From Cristatella mucedo (lineage: Eukaryota > Bryozoa > Phylactolaemata > Cristatellidae): DNA of 64,000 bases. The translations under genes and the position numbers were made by a program. Shown here piece after piece: positions 1 through 38,927 of this stretch. Under the pieces are notes generated by a model. The model did not search any database, was not told where the DNA came from, and was given only the letters and a program-made list of their open reading frames with translations. The number at the start of each line of letters is the position of its first letter. The first letter of the stretch is position 1. Location: NCBI GenBank assembly GCA_009760855.2, contig WPIO01000027.1, positions 1,492,501 through 1,556,500 of the forward strand, in the 5' to 3' direction.

Positions 1-1344
1 AGGGAGGTAGGGAGAAAGAGAGGGGAGAGAGAGAGAGAGAGAGAGTGAGAGCCGAGCAATTCCCACGTTTCACGCACGTCGGCTCGTTTGTTCTGTTTGC
101 CTTGGCAAGTGCAACCACCACCATAGATCTCTTCGTCCAGCTGTTATACGAGGGGTTTCCAGCATTGCTTGGCATCGGAGTGAGTGCATTTTCTATTGTA
201 CAATTGTAAGGAGGAAGATACAATGGCTCCTGCTGGCAGTCTGGCTAATTGCCTTATGCTGGGCCACACAGCATTGTGTGGAGCATACCTGAAAGCCCTC
301 AATTACAAATAGTAGGTGGTGAAAAAAAGCCTCAATAGTTTCTGCAGATATTTGAAGGAGCAACTGTGCACTCTCACTACGAAGGACAGACCTATTGGTT
401 TGTGATATGGCATGAGCATAGTTTTTGATGAATAGATATTTGCCCTCACCCTTGGCCTAACCAAATGTCAAGGCAAGGACAAAGGCATGAAGGTCTTCGG
501 ATGACATCTACAAACAGGTAAAGTTTGGGCAGCTGTGGAGGAGCAGCTACCCACAGTCGACAGGCAACTTGTAAAGTGGATGCCACGTGCTATCGTAAGT
601 CGGCTGCAGACCCATTGTGGCTAGCTTTTTTTCTGAGGAAACTAGTTTTTGAGTTGGATGCTGTAGTAGAATAGTGAGTCTTTTCTCCAGAGTCACAATA
701 GTGAGTCAAGACCTTCGGATTGGGCATATTAGTGAGCAACAGTGGAGGATATTTGAAGAGCACGAGCAGACACATCAATGGTTGAACTTTGCCGGTCAAC
801 ACTGCAACTCGAGGTCAGCCGGCTACCGGCTTCTAAGGCCTGCCTCCGGACATTTGCTTCCAGCTCTGGCACTGGTTAACTGCCGCGTCCGGTCATCTGC
901 AGGCGATCGGCTGGTAGAAAATAACTGCTTGTTTGGGGAGAGTTAATATGTGGTGCTGCATTCGAGAACAGGTCACAGAAAATGCCCAGGCTGCTTTCTG
1001 AACTCGTGAACCGTACCACATAGCTCTGCCTCAAAGTCACTTTTTGCAGGCTTTTTACTCAAGGATTATGATCCTTTGCGTACACTATTGGGGTTGCTGA
1101 GCTGTATTGCAGTGGCTGTGGGGGTGTGGATGCTAATTGGCTAGGATGGGTCACGAGTGAGTCGGTAGATAGCGTCCGAGAGTTGCTTCCACTCTCAGAG
1201 CTACTAGAGAGCTCACTGCCTATGGGCTGAATCATAGTAGTTATGTCACGGAAGACACTGCTCCGGCATCTTGCCACGTGACTGAAGTGCGCTATCTTGC
1301 TGCGTGACAAACTTTCTCACTTTTATTAGCTGAGATAGCTCGAT

Positions 1345-1360
1345 CTTGCTCGCGAGATCG
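1345..1360. promoter_or_regulatory. CTCGCGAG palindromic element upstream of GALNT
   Basis: The core CTCGCGAG at 1349-1356 differs at one end position from the known TCTCGCGAGA core-promoter element. It lies about 290 bp before the start codon. A promoter role is inferred from position only. Confidence 0.35.
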
Positions 1361-1644
1361 TGAGCAGCCTAGCAATTGCAATTGCTTAGCCTCACAATCG
1401 GACCTGCCCCCTAATGCTCAGCAATGTGGGTCCCTGCCAGTTACTGTGCAGCAGCAGCCCTTGTCTCTTGCTGGGCTTTTGACCGTCTTACGCAGCTACA
1501 GGGGTTTGCTCGTGAGGCGTCTCATGTCGTCGAAGAGCGGAACCTTACTTGGCCTCTTTTCCCATCCGGCAGGCACACGCGTGATCAGTGCATCTCGTTT
1601 CTGACGACGACGACGCTGCCACCGCCACCGACATGTAGCCGATC

Positions 1645-27668
<26,024 letters not shown>

Positions 27669-28339
27669 ATGGTGCTCTCTTGCTGCTAATTTTGACGACT
27701 CTCCAGCCTCTATCGAATTAAGTGCTCCTCATCCGGTTTGCTGCGTTTGCTCTGCACATCTATGAGCAGTAGCTCTGCTTTTATGTTGCTTTGTTGACAG
27801 ACCGGCATGGGTGTGCACCGCAGGCGACTTGACATCACAATTCAGTATCGAGTTGATAGGCTGTTGGACTTTATAATGAAGTATATTGAGCTTTATTTTG
27901 GAATTTACAATGTGCTTGATGTTTTTTATTAGGATTCTGCCGGTCTATTTTGGGTTTGCATTCCTGTGCTGAGTTTTGTTGCTTTTTGGCGCGTCTGAGC
28001 GGCCTTCCCAACTGAGCTCAGGATTGTCCCCTTGTTTCCATTGTTCAAAGTCTGGCGCGGTGAAAGTATGTAGCAGTGACCGCAAACGCTTACTTCTTCA
28101 GAACCGCAGAGTTGTCGTACTCGTTGCCCGAACGATTGCATGGTCTGCCTTACAACCAAATGTGCTGGAATTGTGTGCCATGCAGTGTTGTACTTTTTTG
28201 TTTAACACTAGTAAAGTATGCACAGCTCTTATTCACATTTAGTTGCAAGAAGCACGCATTATCAAGTTATTATTTTTTGAGTGCCTTAGGAGAACTAAAT
28301 CCCTTTCTAGTCAATTGGTTAGTGATAGCAGGTACAATT

Positions 28340-29320
28340 TCAACAGGCATTTAAAAAATAAGGACAATTCGCACTGGTGGAGGAGCAAATGCTGCGAGAA
28401 ACAGATGGGTTTTTAGCTTCTGCTTAAACGTTGTCGAGTCAGGGTATCTCGTGCCGTCAGTCGGGAGTGACCTGCAGGCTATGTAAGCATAGAAACTGAA
28501 GGCGTGGTTTCTAAAAGATTTGGGGTGGGTTTTGAACACCCCTATACGATTTGAGTCAGAAGACCGATGCGAATGCTGAATAAGAAATATTTCCGACTGT
28601 TAGGTCGGAGCAAGAGAATGAAGGGACCTAAAAGTGAGTGACATGACCTTGAAGTCAATAGGGTGCTCGACGAGAGCACTGCAGAGCGATGAGAGGTGAT
28701 GTAATATGACAGTTGTAACGTTCATGACAGGCAAGCATAGCTGTAGAGTTTTGCACCAACTCTTAAGCTTTTTATTGCACAGCCAGGAGGACCTGCACGT
28801 AGCAAGTTGCAGAAGAGTAGATGGGATCTCGTAAATTTTTGGACCTGCTTGTTGTGGCATCTTCTTGCAAATAAGTCAGGATTTTTTGCAATGTTACATA
28901 GCTGAAAGTAAGGAGACGACTTGACTTGGCTGTGGAACTGATACAGGTCACCTAGCTAAAGGTTACTTTGGAACAGGGCACTCAGATTCAGTGCAGAGGC
29001 TACAGGAGATATGCTGGCCCAGCTCATTGCTGAGTGCACTAGGTTTTCCCATGGCTATAAAGTTTGTTTCGTCGCCAAATGCGAAATTGCGTTGACATTC
29101 AAGTGCTAATTTCGGCAATACATGCTGAAAGCGAGTTGAGATTTTGGTATTCTGGATGACAAGGATGGATCAAAACATAAGTACAGTGATGTGTTATCTG
29201 AGTAGTATGATGGTTTAGATTGTACTTAGCGATTACATCGGCAATAAGGATAATATAAGTTTTAGAGATGAGCTGATCTAGCAAGATCCATAGATAACCC
29301 ATATTGTAAAAGCTCATTGT
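28340..29320 (-). mobile_element. L2/CR1-like LINE fragment
   Basis: Diverged - strand copy with the gacctaaaagtgagtgac and ttgaagtcaatagggtgctc landmarks shared with the 7.5-kb copy. Fragments FKVMSLTFRSLHSLAPT are visible in translation. Confidence 0.75.
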
Positions 29321-29521
29321 ATGACTTTGGGGGCTGACATCTAGTCTCTAAAAATTTCTTATTTGATCGAGCGACTAACCCTTCGCCCGGCAACTGTAGT
29401 GTGAGCAGCTTTCCGGCATCCAGAAAGGCTGGGTGGGAAATGGACGGCATGAACAGGCATTAATAATCGCAAATACTAAATGCAAGACTGCTGCGGCTGC
29501 GAGTTATTTATGTTTGGGTTT

Positions 29522-29531
29522 TCTCGCGAGA
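29522..29531. promoter_or_regulatory. TCTCGCGAGA element
   Basis: Exact match to the palindromic TCTCGCGAGA core-promoter element known from animal genes. It sits in a repeat-poor island with no recognised coding exon. It may mark an unmapped promoter, for example the first exon of the 117-aa gene 6 kb away. Confidence 0.35.
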
Positions 29532-31124
29532 TCAGGTATAACTTGTTCGTATTGAGCCTCCGTGTTACCGTAAACACTGCCTTAGTTTTTTCCGTGGCAA
29601 ATGTCTGTCCATAGAAACCCGCAGTCGAGCTGTGGATGTAGGTGTCACCCAAAGCCGGACGGCTCTCTTATAATAAAGCTTGAGTACTCACCGCGCCTTG
29701 ATCAGCGCGAAACTTGCAGCACTGGGCTACGGTCGACAGTACTTTACAACAGCACAAGCCTTGGTTCAGATTGTTCAGAGAAATTTGTTGCGTATCGATA
29801 CGCTGCAATTTGCGTTGCCTGCAACGCATGAGGCATAAGAAGTTCGAGGCATTTGGCTTATATCGCTCATGCCTGGTTATTGCAGCGAGAGATTTCCACA
29901 GGTAGCTCAGAAAATCAATCTGGGCGCCTAAGTAGCCCCTCCCCCTAAACACTCCATAACACCCGGCAGCCGAAGCTAAAGACGAAGGCTGCAGGCGAAT
30001 CAACAGGCACTGCTCCTACGAACTTCCTTCTAATGCACGCCAACAAAGGACATCTCAGTGCTGCCCCAGTAGCTCAGCTGCCGTCAGTCGTTATTTCTCA
30101 CTTTTTCGATAGATTGATAAAAGCCGAATCACACCGCTACTGTCGGCGCCCTGAAATTTCCCGATGCTGGTTGAGCTAAGAAGAGATGCCGCATTTCTAG
30201 TCGAGACTATATCAAGACTAGAGTCAATTTAGTCACAATCCCCATTTGGAAATTGTCCCGCGTCGTCTACGTTAAGAACTACGCGATGCGAGGCAATGCG
30301 GATGGTGTACGTTATTGGTGAGGCACTGCATAGGCCTTATCGAAGACAGGGTTCCCATGAAATTAATTTCACGGACGGAAACGGCGCATCAACCGGCGAA
30401 TAAGCGTCTAACAGAAGCGTAGCCGTATTGGAAACAGCGGTAACACCTATACGCGCATTTTTCCGGACACCACCGGATGTCAGCGCGGAGGTCGTCTGCT
30501 ATAGCTTTACGGAAGTTGAGTGCCCATGGCTAGTAGGTGCGTACGTTGTACTGCCTGCCGCCCAGCACAGCTGCGCCCTCATAGTTTTGAAATATTCGCG
30601 TGCCATGTATTATCCATCTAGTTTTGTAAGTGCTGGTGAGCATAGTGTCGCTTCAGCGGCTCCTGCACGCTGTCGCGCTCTATCTTACCTGGGACCTGCG
30701 GCTAACAGTTGCAGAGGCCGGACCTTTTGCGGCGGCGACTTGACACGGCGAGCCCTGCGTGTGCTACAGCGTTCTGCTGTCTGCGCAGAAAGGCGCTGTA
30801 AGCCATTTTGTGCAGTACTTTTTATACTATCCTTATATATATATAACTATGGGTTTTCGTTTCTCCTCCTATAGCTTGTGTGCTGGCGTTTCATTACGTA
30901 GCATTTATCGTTCTGTAAAATACGATTTTTCTAATCCGGTCATGTATTATAGAGTATATAGATGTATAACAGCGAGTAAAATATGGCGAACCCCGCAGTT
31001 TGGAGACTGCGTGGACTAGGGTGGAGGGTTGGGCGCGGGTCATCGGCTCAGCCGATCACTCCGCACGCGACTGGGTCCAATAGCTGCAGGAGTATACGTT
31101 ATCTGAAGTTTGTATATTATATAT

Positions 31125-31205
31125 GTATAGTTAATTTGGGGGCTTATTATACCCTGTATTATACTCTATATTATACAACTCTGTATTATACAGGCTCTAT
31201 ACGTG
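31125..31205 (+). repeat. Degenerate TATTATAC minisatellite
   Basis: Repeats of ctgtattatac / ctatattatac, very AT-rich, inside an otherwise GC-balanced island. Confidence 0.65.
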
Positions 31206-32577
31206 CAGAACAATAGTTGCTTCGCTTGTAGCGCGACATCTTGAATTCATTTCTCGGCAGCGACATTTTCCTTCTTTGTGGCGGCGAGGGCGGCGAACGA
31301 GTGCATATTTACCTGATGCGTCATTTGGGAGACGACTACCAACAACAAAAACAGAATCCTCTTGCTCAAAAAATAGCGAATAGAAAATTAAACTTAAGCG
31401 GCACTACGCCGCCGTCGATATTACCCTGTATGAGCAACTGCATTTTTGGATAAGCACATCTGCATGGCTCTTCACTAGCAAGGCTTGACGAATTTCGTCT
31501 TAGCCAACCTGTCGGGGTGTACGAAATATGGGCTCTTTAGCAATTTACAGCGTTACATTGGAAGCACCTCAAAGCCAGTATTTTCCTACCATCAAGAGGA
31601 TTAGAAACAAGTTCGTCACAGAATTAATGTTAGCCTTGAGCTGATGTGGCTTCGGCATTCACTTCATGCGAATCTATTAACTGTTGGTAGTCTACTTGCT
31701 TTCCAACAGGTCAAAGCGAAGTCCGTACATTCGACTAAGCCACCAACTCATCGTAAGCGTCCCTTTCGGCCTGTTCCGGAGTGCGAATTCGTTTCTCAAT
31801 CCAACCTGCCACCTAATATGTGAGTGCCACAACGGCCACTTTTGGCGGGTGATTTTCGTGGAATCTGTAGTCGGGTTTGACTGGGCGACTGGTCAAACAG
31901 GTTTTTGGTAGAACTTTCCTTTCTCCTCTCCGAATCGAAATTAGAGGTGCCCTTTCTTAAATTCGAATCTAGGGATGAATGGAGCTGACGTGAGCGGCTC
32001 ATATCGTATTGCTCGGCTTCACCTCGGCCGTCGCAAGCACGTGCATCGACCGCAGTATCTATGCTTTTTGTCGCAGGGCTACTGCAAGGCCGTAGCCCTG
32101 CGACCGTAGCTGAGCACCGAAAATCTAGCCTTCTCATTTTGGTGTAAATGAGCAGTGAGTGTATGGCCAGCATGGAGGCTGACGCGTGCTCCACGCGATG
32201 CTGGTCTGAGTCTGCCATCTATAACTTGCTCTGCCGATGGCAAGCATGCAGCCACTGATAAGCAAGCACGATGCTCGCGACTCGTCGGACAAACTAAGCT
32301 CACTGGAAATGCTGAGCTTTGATTTGTAGCAAAGCTTGAGTGTTTGCTTTGTGCGATCTTCCTCGACACGTCAGTATCTTTGGACAGTTCAGCAGATCGT
32401 AGTTTGCCTGCCGACTGCCTTTCGTGTCATTCAAGCAGGCCTACGTTCGTGTCTAGCTGCATCCAGACTGTGTGACAAGATTTGATTTGGTTTTGACAAT
32501 TCCGCGGAGAGCATCAAGCAGTCATACTGGTGCTTCTAACCAAGCGGTCGTCGTTGGTCTCGTAAACAAAAGTACAA

Positions 32578-32640
32578 GCTGATTAAACAGCCTCTTCTGT
32601 ATAGCGACAGATTAGCACTCGTTAGTCAGGTCTGTTTATC
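32578..32640 (-). mobile_element. SINE-B 3' fragment
   Basis: Only the 3' end is clear: ctgattaaacagcctcttct followed by gtatagcgacag. Confidence 0.6.
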
Positions 32641-32924
32641 AGGTTTTAAAGAGCTTGTTTTAAAAGGTGACTTGCAGAGTGGTAATTCCGAAGCCTGGAG
32701 CGCGGCTGGCTGTATGCTGCCACACTTGAGAGGCCGAGCCAAAGGTTGAGCTGTAGACTTCGCTGTATGTCTTTTTTCGGGTCTGCTTTACACCTGGCTA
32801 CTTTACCTCTGGCGTCATATGCGATTGCTGCAGGGCCGAGCTGGCTGCCCGGCGTAGGGTAATGTAATGTAATATAATGTATCTCCGTCTGTAACTCCAC
32901 AAAGTCATAAAGACAACGTGGGTG

Positions 32925-33545
32925 TTACGCAGGAGAGTTATGTATAGCGCACTCACAGCCTAAGCGGCTTTCGGTACGCGTTCGGCAGCCAACAGACTTC
33001 GTCTCACGCAACAAAGAAAAAGTGGGAAGCATAGCAGAGTCGGGAGAGCAGTTGAGGTAGTGAGTAGCATAGAAGTAGCAGCTCAGGACCACTGAAAAGG
33101 ATGTGCCATAGTCGGCAGTAGGAGAGTAGTTGTCGTTGCGTAAGAATTGTGGAAGCGAGTTCCACAGTCTAGGACCTGCAGAGCTAAAGCTTCTATCGCC
33201 AACGGTCTTTAAGTGGAGGAATGGGACAGCTAATTTATTGTCCACAGAGGACCCGAGGGCGCGAACAGGCTGAAACTGATGCAGCAGTTCAGCTAGGTAC
33301 GAAGGAGCCAAGCCGTGGCGGGCCTTGTGGGTCAGCGTAAGAACCTTGCTCTGTATCCGTTGCTCAACCGGCAACCATCCTAGCTCTTTCAGCAAAGGGG
33401 ACACGTGCTCAAACCGCTGGGACTTGAAAACTAGCCTTGCAGCCATGTTCATAGTCCGCTGCAGTGGCCTAATAGCTTTCTTTGGCAGCCCAGCCAAAAG
33501 GGAATTACAATAGCCATTCCCCAGCTGAGAGTACGGCAACATCTC
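32925..33545 (-). mobile_element. Second LINE family, RT C-terminal fragment
   Basis: A 205-residue open - strand frame with CNSLLAGLPKKAIRPLQR, ELGWLPVEQRIQSKVLTL and FSSAGPRLWNSLP. It has the same architecture as the L2-like copies but a clearly different sequence, so a separate family or clade. Confidence 0.8.
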
Positions 33546-33932
33546 TAAAATAAATGGTAGTCCGGTTTAGAGATAAGGCCAGAAACGTTTGCCAACTCAG
33601 TCGTACGGGCTTGCTTGCTACCTAAGCCTTAGACTGGAATTCAGGTCCATTATTCTTAGTCAACAGCATCTACTCTCCGGCTGCCGACTGTGGCAAATCC
33701 TTTTCAGCCGTCCTGAGCTGGTACATCCATTCTACTCAATTCCTTGACTGCCATCCTGACTCAGCCATGCTTCTTGCTTTCTCTTTTTTGCATGAGATAA
33801 AGTCTGCTGGCTACGGAATGTGCACCGAAAGCCGCTTAGGCTGTGAGTGCGCTATACAAAACTCTCCTGCATAACACCCACATGGTCTTTATGACTTTGT
33901 GGAGTTACTGACGGAGATACATTGCATTACAT

Positions 33933-33970
33933 TGGCCGTGATAGCCCAGGGTGGTAAGGATATAAAACTC
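33933..33970 (+). mobile_element. SINE-B head fragment
   Basis: GGCCGTGATAGCCCAGGGTG (box A region) only, just before the GA/CA microsatellite at 34 kb. Confidence 0.5.
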
Positions 33971-34012
33971 TCCTACCCGACACTTACTTCGTTATTGTGG
34001 CATTGTGAAGTT

Positions 34013-34170
<158 letters not shown>

Positions 34171-34404
34171 TATATATATTTATCTTACATTATATCGTTT
34201 CAATGAAGGAGGAAGGTTCGCCGCAATTTTTAAAGCCTGGAGCTGCATGCCGAATGCAAACCCATTTAGAACTATTTAAAACGAATTGGTAACCGCTTTT
34301 GAAGTATCAATTTGAAACTGCACAAAAAAGGCACACTGCCCATGCGTCTCTTTAGACCTGCTTAAAAATAATTTTCATCTGTATAGTGAACAGAAGAAGA
34401 GAAC

Positions 34405-34508
34405 ATTGTCTGTATTCAGGAGCTTCACATATGCCACAGGGTTCATGTCCACGACCTCGGCCTGGCCTTGGTCGGGGCGAGCGCGCCTTAACCACTGGGC
34501 CAGCTAAA
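34405..34508 (-). mobile_element. SINE-A copy
   Basis: Inverted: ttcaggagcttcacatatgc through cttggtcggggcgagcgcgc and the box-A complement TTAACCACTGGGCCAGC. Confidence 0.75.
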
Positions 34509-34552
34509 ACCCTAAAGAAGCCAAACCGGGCAGCCTCTCCCTGGAAGAGAGT

Positions 34553-35395
34553 AATAATAATAATGCACTTGATAAAGCGCCCTCAGAGAACTTAATCTCT
34601 CTCTAGGCGCTTTACATTTGCTGCAAAGGGAAATGCAATTGAAATGGTGAGTAAAATCATGCTTGATAAACAAACGAAATTAATAACATGGTTAGGGGTG
34701 ACATGCACAGGGTCAGCATGCAAATGTGGTTAGTGGCAGCATGCACAGTGTCAGCACGCATAAGCACATGAAGGACGAATCACAGGGACCCACTAAATTC
34801 TGTCCTAAATATGTGTATTTTTAAGTTCTTTTTAAATGTGGTCAGGTCAGGGGATGTTCTGACGCAGGTCGGGAGGGAGTTCCAGGCTTTGGGAGCATAC
34901 GAACTAAATGCACGGTCTCCAAAGGATTTAAGGTTTGTACGAGGTATTTGTAGACTGTTGGATTCCGAAAAGCGGGTGGTACGATGCTTGGCCTGATGGG
35001 AGAGTATATCTGAGAGATAGGCTTGAGCGAAAGAATGAAGTGACCTAAAAGTGAGCGACAAAATCTTGAAGTCAACCCGTTGCTTGACTGGTAGCCAGTG
35101 TAGGTCGGCGAGAAGTGGAGTAATGTGGCAACTGCGAAGCTCACGATGGACAAGCCTAGCTTCGGAGTTGTGCACCAGCTGCAATCGCCTGATCGCACAT
35201 GCCGGTAGGCCAGTAAGCAGTGAGTTGCAGAAGTCGAGACTGGATGTCACGAATGCATGGACCAACTTGGACGTGGTATCCTTATCTAAACAAGCCCGAA
35301 GTTTATGTAGCTGAAAATAGGCGGATTTGACTGTGGAGCTGATATGGTCGTCTAATGAGAGGTCGCTTTGGAATATGACAGTAGCCACTAGGGAG
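34553..35395 (-). mobile_element. L2/CR1-like LINE, longest open 3' fragment
   Basis: Starts at (TAA)n with the terminal GCGCCCTCAGAGAACTTAAT. A - strand frame of about 209 codons runs VIFQSDLSLDDHISSTVKSA, CLDKDTTSKLVHAFVTSSLD, LHWLPVKQRVDFKILSLTFR and PKAWNSLPTCVR. It is the least decayed copy in the window. It ends about 220 bp before the small coiled-coil gene. Confidence 0.87.
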
Positions 35396-35620
35396 GGGCT
35401 AGCAGACATTCAGGTGAACTAAGAAGGTGCATCGTTTTTCGGTCAACCTCTGTTGATCAAGCCCCCCCATGCTTTTTTGTCGTTAGTTGCTGTTCGCATG
35501 CCTGCTTACAAAATTTATTTCGTCTACTTTTGCATGCTTATGTCATTCATAAGCATGCATTGTTTTCTGCTTACTCAATGCAAACACTGCTGTCAAACTA
35601 TTCTGTACCTATGCAGCCAC

Positions 35621-35777
35621 ATGGATCAGTCCGACAACGGTTCCGTGGATGTGTCAAACCCGGATGATGCATCGGCATGTGAAGCCTCTCCTTCACCCAG
35701 CAACCAGCAGGCCGATGAAGCGGCTATGCCTGCTAGCTCCTACGAGATGAATGCGGTGCTTAAAGGCGTCTGCATCG
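35621..35777 (+). CDS. 117-aa protein exon 1 (acidic N-terminus)
   Basis: Encodes 52 residues beginning MDQSDNGSVDV and ending LKGVCI plus one base. The donor is GTGAGC. The reading frame stays open upstream to 35453, but that part is Phe/Cys-rich and unlike the rest, which supports the acceptor at 35616. Confidence 0.7.
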
Positions 35778-38293
35778 GTGAGCGAAATGCATTTGCCTGT
35801 GCCTATGCTGGTGTTCATTGCATCCGTAACATAAGCGCTCATAACTTTCTTGATTATACCGGTCAATTGTTGCTCACCTTGTTTCTAATTCTTACTTTAG
35901 CTGCCGATCGCCATCATACACCCAGCGCAAGGTGATCGAACGGGACACTCCTATACCACCTCCTTAATATTCTTCACATTCCCAGTGAAATAGATAAATA
36001 ATAATAATAAAAAGTACTATAATAAGTACTTGATGTCCTAAGAAAACCGAATCTCTGGCTAGGCACTTTCATTTGCTGAAAAGAAAGCGGCATGTCAATT
36101 AATAGATGATGATAGACGATAGCGTGCACATTTTTTTCCACATGGAAGCAAATACCTGACTATTCATTTGGATACGGTCAATGCTGTGAAGAGCAGGTGA
36201 GTTTTTAGCTACCATACCCTTTTTAAAAATAGTAAAGTCAGCTGATATCAACGGATTGGCAGTATATTACATGCTTTTATAATTTATTAAATGAAAAGGA
36301 TTTGAGATTGGTCAGGGGCACAGCTAATCAATTATAGTCAGAACAGTGGGTTTGTGCGATGGAAAGCTTGATTAGGAACCATTCAGAGCAAGAGCACAAA
36401 GGGACCTAAAAGGGACTGATAGAACCGTGAAGTCAATGTACTGCTTGACGGAGAGCTAATACAGTTCGGAGAGAAGTCGAAATATTTGTCAGATGTCACT
36501 ATCACGTCAAAGAAGCCTAGCTGCTCAGCTTTGCACCCTTTTTAAGAGTCTTCTTGTGCAGGCATAAACACTTCAAGGACTGTTAGTTACACATTCAAAC
36601 ACTCGATGTCACAAAACTGGCTGTGATACCCTTTTATCTAGGCATATCCAAACTTTTATATTCATGGGTCGCTGAAAGTAGACATTTCTGACTTTGTTTT
36701 ATCTAGGAAAGGGTCATTTAAGAGCAGGATACACAGATTCCATGCAGAGGCTAGAGGTGTGTTGTTATTAAAGATTATGAGGGTACTAGGGGTCGTGTAA
36801 CAGCCATCGATCCCAAGATCGCAAGTGAGTCCTTTTTGTTAGCAGTAATTTACAAGGTCACTGTGTGCTATACTGAAACTGCTTGTAAGTTTAAGAGTCT
36901 TAAGTGGCATTTTTACTGTTTAATTCCTTTGTTCAGTACTCTTTGTTATAAGGAAACATAATCTGGCTAAATATAAAATGATTTTCAAGTCAATATTTAA
37001 GCACGATCTTCGGAGTAGTAACCTTCATGCTTCTTGTAGAATCAAGTGTTTCACAACGTTTAGACATTTATTGAGCTGTGAAATATCCGGCTCTACTGTC
37101 AGAGTATTTTGTACTACATCCATATAGCCAGAATACCTATTGGTCGTTGCTGTGCGAAGTCAGGTTCTACCATCAATGTCATGCGAGAACAAGAATATGT
37201 AGTTTTGTCGTTTTTTATGATGGAATGCCACATTGAAATAATTCATGCCAGTTTTTAAGACTGAATCTAGCTGCCAAGTACAGGTAATTTCTGGTAAAGA
37301 ATATTGTCTATCCGCCACAACTATAAGGCTGAGCTATCTCAACACCGGATGCCCTAGTCAATTGCATGTGGCTAGCAGCCTTACTTGTTCTAAATGTTCT
37401 AATCTAGCGGGTCAGTGGATAAACTTTAATTATGTCACGTTGTAGCTCATTTTTTATTCGACTTATATATAAAGACCGTAGATAGGATCGGATTGCAAAG
37501 TGATAGCTCTATTTTTGAACTATATGGTAGTCCAATTGGATTGCTAGAACAAATAGAGCTTTGCAAATATCCATAAATGATCTTGACTGTGTCCACCTGG
37601 ATTGAAGCCCCTGTTTTCCCAAATGCATGCTTCATTCTCGGACAGAGCTGCAATACTCAGGTATTAGTGATTATAAATTACTGCCAGTATAGTCGTTGCA
37701 GATTTACCATTATAAATAAGAGGTTTCCTATTGCTCCAATTGCTTTTTGGCATTCAGCGACTTCAAATAGTCTCTACGAAGGCCCCACATTGGTTACTTC
37801 TAAGTTGTCAGACCAGTGGAAGACTTGCGTTTTATTTTAATGCTTAGCATCCAGTTTATGAAGATGGGCCGAGCCTGCCGTTTGCCAAAACTTTTAGGAT
37901 GCACCATAATGCACTAGAGAAATCCTTCCAGTCAATTCAGAGTCTTGTTTGGCTGCGGCTGTAGACGGCTGTGTACTGAAGAGGGCTATTTAGTGATATT
38001 GTGGTGTTCTCATTGTAGATTTGGAAAAGTCACTGGAAAGGTTCAAAGATCAGTTTAGCGATCCAATAAGGTAAGGGGAGGAACTGAAAGCTTGGCTTTG
38101 TGCAAACGTGGAGGCTGATGAGGCTTTAAGTTGCTTTTTCCATTTCAGGCACAGCACTGCCTTCGAAGGGTTATGTGTCGATCACATGAAGCAGTTGAAA
38201 CATCAGGCTCTAAGAATAGAAGAGACCTTGATTCAACAGAAACTGGTCGCACGAGAGCGCCTACGGACATTGACTACTGCACTGAGACCGTGA
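35621..38293 (+). CDS. Small charged coiled-coil protein, 3 exons, 117 aa
   Basis: I do not recognise this protein. Exons 35621-35777, 38019-38070 and 38149-38293 join in phase (354 nt, 117 residues plus stop). The start is taken as the ATG at 35621 because a splice acceptor (tatgcag) ends at 35616, implying an upstream non-coding exon. The N-terminal 40 residues are acidic and Ser/Pro-rich and look disordered. From about residue 45 the protein becomes an amphipathic, Lys/Glu/Leu-rich helix: LEKSLERFKDQFSDPI in exon 2, then HMKQLKHQALRIEETLIQQK and LVARERLRTL in exon 3. There is no signal peptide or membrane segment. Length and helicity resemble small subunits of multi-protein complexes such as BLOC/BORC or Mediator, but I could not match any. 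AATAAA occurs at 38672-38677. Splicing logic supports a real gene; function is unknown. Confidence 0.72.
36000..36780 (-). mobile_element. Diverged L2-like LINE fragment
   Basis: Lies inside intron 1 of the 117-aa gene. The landmarks aaagggacctaaaagggact and gtgaagtcaatgtactgctt match the other LINE copies, with many indels. Confidence 0.65.
38019..38070 (+). CDS. 117-aa protein exon 2
   Basis: A 52-nt exon between acceptor ctcattgtag and donor GTAAGG. It encodes DLEKSLERFKDQFSDPI and part of an Arg codon. Phase 1 in, phase 2 out. Confidence 0.75.
38149..38293 (+). CDS. 117-aa protein exon 3 and stop
   Basis: Follows acceptor tttccatttcag. It encodes HSTAFEGLCVDHMKQLK and the rest of the helix, ending TALRP then TGA. 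Confidence 0.77.
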
Positions 38294-38671
38294 TAGCGAG
38301 ACTGCAGAACCTTTAGGCTGTAGAAGCAGCCGTGACACCAATGTTCATGGATTCTTCGCCGGTTGGACCTGCTGTTCGTAAACAAAATTATTCTCGCTGG
38401 AGAAGCAGCTTGAGTGTGACAGGTTGCCTTGCACACTGACCGAGGTGCATTTGCTGTTGTAATCAAGCGCCAGCCCTCAGCAATATGGACAAGGGATACC
38501 GTTCTACGCTTGGCTTATAGTTGGCTGTCAAGCTGCTATGCCTGCTTAGCTATTCTTGGCCGATGGTTATTCCAGCAAACTATATTATCTTAGTGAATGA
38601 TAAGCAATTTGAACTGGTGTACCTATTCTTCAGCTTTTTCTTTTTTCTGTATCGTGAAGGCAGCAACTAAC

Positions 38672-38677
38672 AATAAA
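38672..38677 (+). terminator. Polyadenylation signal AATAAA
   Basis: Canonical hexamer about 380 nt after the stop of the small coiled-coil gene, in AT-rich DNA. The assignment is by position. Confidence 0.45.
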
Positions 38678-38927
38678 CAGATCTGTAAAATAGCAATTGT
38701 GTCAAATTTTGTTCCATAGCATCGGTAAAAAGGAAAAAATTATACTATCCCTTGCTTTAAGCGGTGTAAGCCTTGCTTTGTAAAGATGCCTTCATGTCAA
38801 ACGACTTCCTTTATTATAGCGTAACAGCAATGCACAACCATCAAGAATGACCACCACTGATCAGAGATGGTACAGTGTATGTTCTTAAATTTGAATAACA
38901 AAGTTTTGGTTCTCTATCAATTGTCGC

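Noticed and set aside
30428-30874. 148-codon + strand frame in the 30-kb island
   Set aside because: No splice support, motif or homology visible; length alone is not enough at this base composition.
34553-35409. 209-codon - strand frame as a host gene
   Set aside because: It is the reverse-transcriptase C-terminus of an L2-like LINE with its 3' tail, not a host gene.
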